9,232 nt of DNA from DATAFO01 sp046728935 (GTDB taxonomy: Bacteria; Actinomycetota; Thermoleophilia; Solirubrobacterales; 70-9), in assembly GCA_046728935.1 (NCBI GenBank), contig JBKPFS010000088.1, positions 1 through 9,232 of the forward strand, in the 5' to 3' direction. How positions within the stretch are numbered: position 1 is the first letter of the stretch; the number at the start of each line of letters is the position of its first letter. The notes beneath the pieces were generated by a model. It had not been told where the DNA came from. It ran no database searches and saw nothing but the letters and a program-made list of their open reading frames with translations. The position numbers and the translations under genes are program-made. Shown piece by piece: positions 1 through 4,668 of this stretch.

Positions 1-224
1 GCTCCGAGCGCCGAACCGAGTTACTCGCCGCCGTAGAGCGCCTGCGCGAGTCCGACCGTCTCGTGATCGCTTGTCGCTACTTCCTCGAGCTCTCGGAGCG
101 CGAGACTGCCGCGGCGCTCGGCTGGCGACGGGGCCCAGTGAAGTCGCGGCTCTCGCGAGCGCTCGAGCGGCTGCGGTTCGAGCTCAGCGGTAGCGAGCTG
201 CGCGGTGAGGCGCCGCATGATTGA
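1..224 (+). CDS. ECF-type RNA polymerase sigma factor, C-terminal end (partial)
   Basis: The gene enters from the left edge; the first full codon begins at base 3 and TGA is at 222-224, leaving 73 visible residues. The visible part is sigma region 4: a leading helix (LLAAVERLRESDRLVIACRY), then a helix-turn-helix with LSERETAAALGW followed by GPVKSRLSRALERL, which is the -35 element recognition module of extracytoplasmic-function sigma factors. Region 2 lies outside the window, so the ECF subgroup cannot be assigned. The 3' end overlaps the next gene by 8 bases, a typical sigma/anti-sigma arrangement that suggests coupled translation and control by the downstream membrane protein. A LuxR-type regulator HTH is the main alternative, but the VKSRLSRALERL helix and the overlapping partner favour sigma. 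Confidence 0.82.
   Translation, partial: SERRTELLAAVERLRESDRLVIACRYFLELSERETAAALGWRRGPVKSRLSRALERLRFELSGSELRGEAPHD
204..210 (+). promoter_or_regulatory. Ribosome binding site deciding the anti-sigma start
   Basis: GGTGAGG ends six bases before the ATG at 217. An in-frame GTG at 205 lies inside this motif and would have no Shine-Dalgarno sequence of its own, so ATG 217 is the better start. Confidence 0.6.
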
Positions 225-1023
225 CCTGGAGCGCGAGCTGCGTGCGTTGGGTCGCAAGCTCGACTTCCCGCCAGCGCCCGACCTCGTCCCGTCGCTCCGC
301 ACCCGGCTGCCGGAAATCGAGGCGCGTAGGCGTCGCGGGCCGCGGCCGCTCGCGTGGGGTGCGCGGCGAGTGCTCGCCCTGGCGATGCTCCTGTTGGCCT
401 TCGCCGTCGCGACCGCCCTCGCCATCCCGCCGGTGCGTGATGCGATCTCCGACCTCTTCTCGGGGGCGACCGTTGAGCGCACCACTGCGCCGCCCCCGCT
501 CGCCACGCCCCAAGATGAGGGCCGCCTCCTAGGCCGGCCATCCACCCTCGCATCCGCAAGTCGCTCGGCCGCCTTCCAACCGCTGGTGCCTCGCGCGCTC
601 GGCCGCGCGGAGTCCGTCTACCTCTCGGACCTGGCTCCCGGCGGCGTGGTCTCGCTCGCCTATGAAGCGCGTCCGAGCCTGCCTCGCGCCACCACTACCG
701 GCTTCGGCCTCGTGATCACGGAGTTTCGGGGCGACCTCGCTCCCGATCTGCTGCGCAAGGTCGTTCCGATGGCCGGCCGGGTGGCGCGGTTCCGGCTGGC
801 GGGTTCGCGGGCCGTCTGGATAACGGGTCCGCCTCACTTCCTGTACTTCCGAACGTCCCAGGGCGAGATTCGCGAGTCCCCGCCACTGGTCGCCGAGCAT
901 GTCCTGCTGCTGGCACAGGGGCGGGTGCTGGTACGGCTCGAGGGCGCGATGAGCCGACCCGATGCGGTGCGAATCGCCCGCTCGCTGCGCCGATCGGGAA
1001 CCGAATCATCGGGACCGCGGTAA
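217..1023 (+). CDS. Membrane-anchored anti-sigma-like protein
   Basis: A 268-residue protein. Residues 1-40 are a charged cytoplasmic segment opening with MIDLERELRALGRKLDFPP, a type of start often seen in actinobacterial anti-sigma partners. Residues 51-71 form one hydrophobic transmembrane helix (RVLALAMLLLAFAVATALAI). The rest, about 85-268, is extracytoplasmic, with a Pro/Thr-rich linker and a C-terminal part (roughly 160-258) ending in a LLLAQGRVLVRLEGAMS stretch like sensor domains of the DUF4367 kind. I see no HxxxCxxC zinc anti-sigma motif, so sigma binding would rely on the N-terminal helices. It overlaps the sigma gene by 8 bases, which supports the assignment: it would hold that sigma at the membrane and release it on an envelope signal. 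The function is inferred from architecture and context, not from a signature motif. The start is ATG 217 with GGTGAGG six bases upstream. Confidence 0.7.
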   Translation: MIDLERELRALGRKLDFPPAPDLVPSLRTRLPEIEARRRRGPRPLAWGARRVLALAMLLLAFAVATALAIPPVRDAISDLFSGATVERTTAPPPLATPQDEGRLLGRPSTLASASRSAAFQPLVPRALGRAESVYLSDLAPGGVVSLAYEARPSLPRATTTGFGLVITEFRGDLAPDLLRKVVPMAGRVARFRLAGSRAVWITGPPHFLYFRTSQGEIRESPPLVAEHVLLLAQGRVLVRLEGAMSRPDAVRIARSLRRSGTESSGPR

Positions 1024-1044
1024 GCAGGTCGAAGGCACCCGAAC

Positions 1045-1051
1045 GTGGAGG
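1045..1051 (+). promoter_or_regulatory. Ribosome binding site deciding the start of the secreted protein
   Basis: GTGGAGG lies six bases before ATG 1058. The open frame extends upstream to 962, but those codons overlap the anti-sigma gene. Starting at 1058 puts a signal peptide exactly at the N terminus. Confidence 0.6.
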
Positions 1052-1057
1052 TTGGCC

Positions 1058-1690
1058 ATGCGACGCGCCATGTGGATCTCGACTCTGCTTCTGCTCGCTT
1101 TGCCATCGCTCGCGACGGCCAAGGGCCTGGAGTCGGGGCGGGCGTGCGGCGCCTCGGGTTGCAGGACGACCGCCTTTCACGACCGATTCCCGGAGGGCTT
1201 CGTGTTGCCACCGATGCTCAGCAGCGGGACGTTTTCCTCGGCGCGCCCCGAGGCCGCGCCCTGGTACCGGCTGCGCTTCGCGCTCACCGGCGTTGGACCG
1301 GAAGGCGAGCTCACGGGCGCCCTTCTCGCCGATGCCAGTTACGTCGGCGGTCGCGACGAGCCCGGCGAGGAGCTGGTCTGGCAGCGCACGAGCCCGGCTG
1401 AGGCCGCCTTCTACCGGGACTTCACGCGCGGCCTCGAGCCGTATCCGGCACAGCGCCTGCCGGGTCTTCACCGGGACCAACAGTCCGACTCGTCGGACGA
1501 CTCGACAGAGCTTGCGTCGTCGAGCACGACTCCTCCCGCGCCCCCATCCGAAGATGCGGGCGGATCGAGGTCCTGGAAGCTGCTCAGCGCGATCGTCGCG
1601 GCGATCGTCGCGGCTGCGCTGCTCGGCGCCCTTGGGGTGCGCATGCGTCAGGTCCGGGGCCGCGGGCCGTGGCGAGCGACTGGGCCGTGA
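1058..1690 (+). CDS. Secreted or type I membrane protein of unknown function
   Basis: A 210-residue protein of a family I do not recognise. Residues 1-22 are a signal peptide (positive MRR, then ISTLLLLALPSLATA, likely cut after ATA). The mature N terminus carries two close cysteines at 30 and 35 (ACGASGC) that could form a small disulfide loop. Residues 36-135 are a compact soluble domain containing PWYRLRF and a Tyr/Gly/acidic segment around 95-110. Residues 141-170 are a low-complexity Ser/Asp/Thr/Pro stalk, and 174-194 form a C-terminal transmembrane helix followed by a basic tail (RMRQVRGRG), which predicts a type I topology. The gene starts 34 bases after the anti-sigma stop with its own ribosome binding site, so it is probably the third gene of the sigma unit. 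It could be the sensed surface component or a target of the sigma factor. No LPxTG-like sortase motif is visible. Confidence 0.65.
   Translation: MRRAMWISTLLLLALPSLATAKGLESGRACGASGCRTTAFHDRFPEGFVLPPMLSSGTFSSARPEAAPWYRLRFALTGVGPEGELTGALLADASYVGGRDEPGEELVWQRTSPAEAAFYRDFTRGLEPYPAQRLPGLHRDQQSDSSDDSTELASSSTTPPAPPSEDAGGSRSWKLLSAIVAAIVAAALLGALGVRMRQVRGRGPWRATGP
1589..1612 (+). repeat. Perfect 12-bp tandem duplication inside a transmembrane codon run
   Basis: GCGATCGTCGCG occurs twice back to back and in frame, encoding AIVA-AIVA within the C-terminal membrane helix of the preceding gene. It looks like a local slippage or duplication event that keeps the reading frame and lengthens the hydrophobic segment by four residues. 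Confidence 0.7.
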
Positions 1691-1727
1691 GCGCGCCGAC
1701 GACCGTTTCGCAGCCGACCTCAGCTGA

Positions 1728-1770
1728 GCTCATAACCCGGAGGTCGCGGGTTCAAATCCCGCCCCCGCTA
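1728..1770 (+). pseudogene. 3' half of an initiator tRNA (tRNA-fMet, CAT), 5' half missing; possible att remnant
   Basis: The stretch matches tRNA nucleotides 31-73. The anticodon loop CTCATAA is at 1729-1735 with anticodon CAT at 1731-1733. The 3' anticodon strand CCCGG (1736-1740) carries the CCC typical of initiator tRNAs, and a five-base variable region follows. A perfect T arm comes next: GCGGG, loop TTCAAAT, CCCGC (1746-1762). The acceptor strand CCCCGCT and discriminator A end at 1770. The 34 or so bases upstream contain no D arm, no AGCGGGG/CGCGGGG acceptor partner and no complete anticodon stem, so it cannot fold as a tRNA. Lone 3' halves of this kind are typical attachment-site duplications left by integrases that use tRNA genes. 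The intact copy should lie elsewhere in the genome. The tRNA identity is clear; the att role is inference. Confidence 0.72.
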
Positions 1771-1777
1771 TACCAGG

Positions 1778-1815
1778 AAGCCCCTGCTAACACGGGGGTT
1801 CTGTTGTCGCAGGGG
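1778..1815 (+). terminator. Possible hairpin terminator downstream of the tRNA remnant
   Basis: Eight bases after the tRNA 3' end, AAGCCCC (1778-1784) pairs with GGGGGTT (1794-1800) with one mismatch, followed by a T-rich TTCTGTTGT. A competing perfect 7-bp pairing joins CCCCTGC (1781-1787) with GCAGGGG (1809-1815). A GC-rich hairpin with a T-rich run right after a tRNA is a common terminator layout. Its retention suggests that the sequence right of the remnant is the original downstream flank of the tRNA gene. Confidence 0.4.
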
Positions 1816-1899
1816 GATCGGCCTCCGACCCGTGGTCCTAGGTCCGATTTGTCTCAGCGGCGGGGCTCTCTGTCTTTTATGCCGGTGTCGTCGGCTACC

Positions 1900-2013
1900 G
1901 TGAGCGATGAGCTTCACCTGACGATCGGCTACTCGGACGCGGGCGATGGCTGGACTTCGGAGCAGATCGCCGAGATTCGACGTCGAGGTCGACCCGACAT
2001 CGGCGGGCGATGA
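1900..2013 (+). pseudogene. HicB-antitoxin-like N-terminal remnant
   Basis: From GTG 1900 the frame reads VSDELHLTIGYSDAGDGW followed by TSEQIAEI. This resembles the opening beta-strands of HicB-family proteins, which usually continue with a SQG-type turn and a helix of the EEA type. Here the similarity stops near base 1980, and the frame runs through unrelated basic codons (RRRGRPDIGGR) to TGA at 2011-2013, only 37 residues in all. I see no HicA partner and no continuation in the other two frames before the next gene. It is probably a decayed or truncated gene beside the tRNA remnant. Other readings are a real short protein or chance resemblance over about 25 residues. Confidence 0.38.
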
Positions 2014-2064
2014 GTCCGGGGAATCCGGCCGGTCTTAAGGTGCAAACGCCCACAGCTGAACGCC

Positions 2065-2083
2065 AGGAGGGAGAGAGGGAAGG
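2065..2083 (+). promoter_or_regulatory. Purine-rich ribosome binding region deciding the oxidoreductase start
   Basis: AGGAGGGAG (2065-2073) and GGGAAGG (2077-2083) form a long purine tract ending four bases before ATG 2088. The frame is open back to an ATG at 2010, but the 26 extra codons include this tract and look non-conserved, so 2088 is preferred. Confidence 0.6.
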
Positions 2084-2087
2084 TCAA

Positions 2088-3464
2088 ATGAGTGAAGTGG
2101 GCGAGGCCACCGCGCGCCTCGACGAGAGCGTGATCGAGGTGCGGCGGTCGCTGGCCGGCGCCGCGCTCGCCCCCGCGGATGCCGGGTACGAGGCGGCGCG
2201 CCGCTGCTTCAATGCCCTCGTCGACCGCCGGCCGGCCGTGATCGCGCGTTGCCTGGGCGCCGCCGATGTCGCGACGGCCTTCGACTTCGCACGGGCGAAC
2301 GGCCTGGAGGTGGCCGTGCGCGGAGGCGGGCACAATCCCGCCGGGCATTGCGTCTTGGACGGCGGGCTCGTGATCGACCTCTCGCTGATGCGCAGGGTCG
2401 ACGTCGATGGCGAGGAGCGGATCGCCCGCGCCGGGGGCGGCGCGACCTGGCTCGATTTCGACTCGGCGACGCAAGCCTTCGGCCTCGCCACGCCAGGAGG
2501 CGTCGTGGGCTCGACCGGCGTCGCCGGTCTCACCTTCGGCGGCGGGATCGGCCACCTGACCGCGCAGCACGGATTGACCTGCGACAACCTCGTTGGCGCC
2601 GAGGTCGTTACTCCCGACGGCACGGTGGTTCGCGCAGGCCCGGATGAGAACGCCGAGCTCCTCTGGGGCCTTCGTGGCGGAGGCGGCAACTTCGGTGTAG
2701 CGACGCGACTGGAGTTTCGCCTGCATCCGCTCGAACGGGTTGTCGGCGGTCGTCTCACCTACGTCGGGGCGAACGGCGTCGCCGAGGCGCTTCGCCGCTT
2801 TCGCGACGTCGTCACAACTGCTTCTCGCGAGTTCAGCTGCGAAGCGCTGCTCGCGGTGGACGAGGAGGCGCTGGAGCCGGTCGTGATCATCGCGCCGTGC
2901 TACACGGGCTCGCATGCGGATCCCGAGGAGCTGCGCGCGCTGCGCTCGGCGCCGGGGCTCGCCCACGATGCCGTGCGTCCACAGTCGTTCCTCGCTCAGC
3001 AACACGTGTTCAACCCCCCGTACGGCGAGGAGCGCGCCTATTGGAAGGGCCACTTCGTGCGCGAGCTCCCGGACGAGCTGATCGACGAACTGCTCCGGCG
3101 ACTGGTCGCGCTGGGTCGGGTGCCCGGCCAGATCCTGATCGAGTCCCTGCACGGCGCTTCCAAGGACCGGGATGGGAGCGACGGCGCCGTCGGCTTTCGT
3201 CGGGCCGCGTTCAACATCAGCGCGATGGGCGGCTGGCTCGATCCGGAGCTGGACGGGGAACACATCCAGTGGGCGCGCGACACGGCGGCGGCGATCCAGC
3301 CGTGGTCGCTCGGCGGCGGCTACGTCAACTACATGCAGGCGGACGAGCCGATCGAGCGGGTTCGCGCCGCCTTCGGCGACGCAGCGTTCGAGCGCCTGCG
3401 AGCACTCAAGAGACAGCACGACCCCAACAACGTCCTGCGCCGAAATCAGAACATCCCGCCCTAG
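2088..3464 (+). CDS. FAD-linked oxidoreductase of the berberine-bridge-enzyme (BBE-like) family
   Basis: A 458-residue protein, the usual length for the bacterial family. The N-terminal FAD-binding domain of the PCMH/VAO type covers about 45-215. It includes VAVRGGGHNPAGH at 76-87, where His82 sits at the position that carries the covalent 8-alpha-histidyl FAD bond in this family. The pyrophosphate-binding stretch TPGGVVGSTGVAGLTFGGG is at 135-153, followed by NLVGAEVV and WGLRGGGGNFG (193-203). Thr135 occupies the region where doubly linked BBE enzymes carry the second, cysteinyl attachment, so a single covalent link is expected. The C-terminal BBE segment is clear: GGYVNYM (410-416) and DPNNVLRRNQNI (445-456). 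The substrate cannot be told from sequence; relatives oxidise alcohols, sugars or secondary metabolites. No signal peptide is seen. It stands alone on the + strand and converges with ackA, so it is probably monocistronic. Confidence 0.9.
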   Translation: MSEVGEATARLDESVIEVRRSLAGAALAPADAGYEAARRCFNALVDRRPAVIARCLGAADVATAFDFARANGLEVAVRGGGHNPAGHCVLDGGLVIDLSLMRRVDVDGEERIARAGGGATWLDFDSATQAFGLATPGGVVGSTGVAGLTFGGGIGHLTAQHGLTCDNLVGAEVVTPDGTVVRAGPDENAELLWGLRGGGGNFGVATRLEFRLHPLERVVGGRLTYVGANGVAEALRRFRDVVTTASREFSCEALLAVDEEALEPVVIIAPCYTGSHADPEELRALRSAPGLAHDAVRPQSFLAQQHVFNPPYGEERAYWKGHFVRELPDELIDELLRRLVALGRVPGQILIESLHGASKDRDGSDGAVGFRRAAFNISAMGGWLDPELDGEHIQWARDTAAAIQPWSLGGGYVNYMQADEPIERVRAAFGDAAFERLRALKRQHDPNNVLRRNQNIPP

Positions 3465-3560
3465 CGTCGGCGCTTCACGACTTAGATGCGCTTCGGGGTT
3501 CACGGTTCTGCGCCGCGCACGACCCGATCGTCCAGCGAGGGCTAAGCCGAGGGAGGCATA

Positions 3561-4667
3561 TCAGCCTCGCACCATTGCGGCGCGCGCCTGGGCCGCGATC
3601 TCCAGGTCCTCGCGGGCGTGGACGAGGAGGACGCTGGCTGGCGCTCCGGTCGCGCTCAGGTCCGCGTCGATCGAGTCCGGGATCCGGTTAGCCGGCGGAT
3701 CGATCTGCAGCCCCAGAAAGCTGAGTCCGGCGCACGCTCGTTCGCGGATCGCAGCGGAACCCTCACCGACACCGCCCGTGAACACAAGGGCGTCGACCCC
3801 GCCCATTGCTGCGGCCATGGAAGCGACCCCGGCGCGGAGGCGATGCAGGTACACCTCGATCCCAAGCGCGCACCGCTCGTCGCCCTCGGCCGCACCCTCG
3901 AGCACGTCGCGTACGCTGCTCGATCGCCCAGTGACCCCGAGCAAACCGGCCTCCAGCTCGAGCGCCGATTCGACCTCATCGGGACCGAGGTCACCGTGGC
4001 GCTGCACCCAGAGCAGCAGGCCCGGGTCGACGCTTCCCGACCGGGTCGCCATCACTAGTCCCTCCAGGGGCGTGAAGCCCATCGTGGTGTCGACCGAACG
4101 CCCGCCCGCTACAGCGGCGAGCGAGGCTCCGGCCCCCAGGTGGGCGGTTACGAGGCGCAGGTCCGAGGGCGAACGGCCCAGAAGCTGGGCCGCCCGACGC
4201 GATGCGTACGCATGCGAGAGGCCGTGAAACCCGAAGCGGCGCAACCGCCAGCGCTCGCTCCACGCTGCCGGAATGGCGTAGGTGGCAGCGGCGGCGGGCA
4301 GGCTGCTGTGAAACGCGGTGTCGAAACAAGCGACCGCGCGAAGTCTGGGGCGAAGCCGGCGCAGCGCCCGGATCATCCTGATCGCCGGGGGATTGTGGAG
4401 TGGGGCCAGCTCTTCGAGGCGGTTCAGGTGCTGCTCGACCTCGGCGTCGAGGAGCACGGGCTCGGTGAACTCATGCCCTCCGTGCACGACGCGGTGTCCC
4501 GCCGCGTCGGCCGGCGGCTCTTCGTCGAGGAGTTGCTCGAGTGCCCCTTCCCAATCGTCGCCCGCGTCAACGTCCCGACTTGCCCGCAAAGCGTCATCGC
4601 CTCCGAGCAGCCGCAGCTTCAGGGACGAGGAGCCGGCATTGACGACCAGGACGTTGGCCGGGGACAC
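3561..4667 (-). CDS. ackA: Acetate kinase
   Basis: Cytoplasmic kinase that transfers phosphate from acetyl phosphate to ADP, giving ATP and acetate. Family motifs appear in order: LVVNAGSSSLK (7-17) with Asn10; GHRVVHGG (57-64) with Arg59; FDTAFHSSLP (115-124) with Asp116; RRFGFHGLSH (143-152) with His148; HLGAGASL (176-183); DTTMGFTPLEGLVMATRSG (193-211) with Arg209; and VFTGGVGEG (295-303). Glu353 in HAREDLE fits the late metal-binding Glu. All of the usual catalytic residues are therefore present. At 368 residues it is shorter than the usual 395-400, mainly through a compact N-terminal domain before GHRVVHGG. The GTG start at 4667-4665 lies one base after the xfp stop and I see no clear Shine-Dalgarno sequence, so translation is probably coupled to xfp. 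The product of xfp is the substrate of this enzyme. Butyrate kinase is unlikely given the AckA-specific TPLEGLVMATRSG motif. Confidence 0.95.
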   Translation of the reverse strand: MSPANVLVVNAGSSSLKLRLLGGDDALRASRDVDAGDDWEGALEQLLDEEPPADAAGHRVVHGGHEFTEPVLLDAEVEQHLNRLEELAPLHNPPAIRMIRALRRLRPRLRAVACFDTAFHSSLPAAAATYAIPAAWSERWRLRRFGFHGLSHAYASRRAAQLLGRSPSDLRLVTAHLGAGASLAAVAGGRSVDTTMGFTPLEGLVMATRSGSVDPGLLLWVQRHGDLGPDEVESALELEAGLLGVTGRSSSVRDVLEGAAEGDERCALGIEVYLHRLRAGVASMAAAMGGVDALVFTGGVGEGSAAIRERACAGLSFLGLQIDPPANRIPDSIDADLSATGAPASVLLVHAREDLEIAAQARAAMVRG

Positions 4668-4668
4668 G

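Noticed and set aside
1661..1770. A possible complete tRNA using CGCGGG at 1661 as the 5' acceptor strand.
   Set aside because: The distance to the anticodon is about twice the normal length, the seventh acceptor pair fails and no D arm can be drawn. The match is expected by chance in this GC-rich sequence.
1669..2013. A 114-codon plus-strand frame running through the tRNA remnant.
   Set aside because: Its middle is just translated tRNA and hairpin sequence. Only the portion from 1900 resembles protein, and that is reported separately.
1929..3503. A 524-codon open frame on the minus strand opposite the FAD-linked oxidoreductase.
   Set aside because: Long antisense frames are expected opposite GC-rich genes. 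The plus strand encodes a clearly recognisable BBE-like enzyme, and the antisense product shows no family motifs.
3553..3568. A GAGGC-ATATCA-GCCTC hairpin at the end of ackA, considered as a terminator between the converging genes.
   Set aside because: The stem is only five pairs, it includes the ackA stop codon and has no T-run on either side. The rest of 3465-3560 shows no better candidate.
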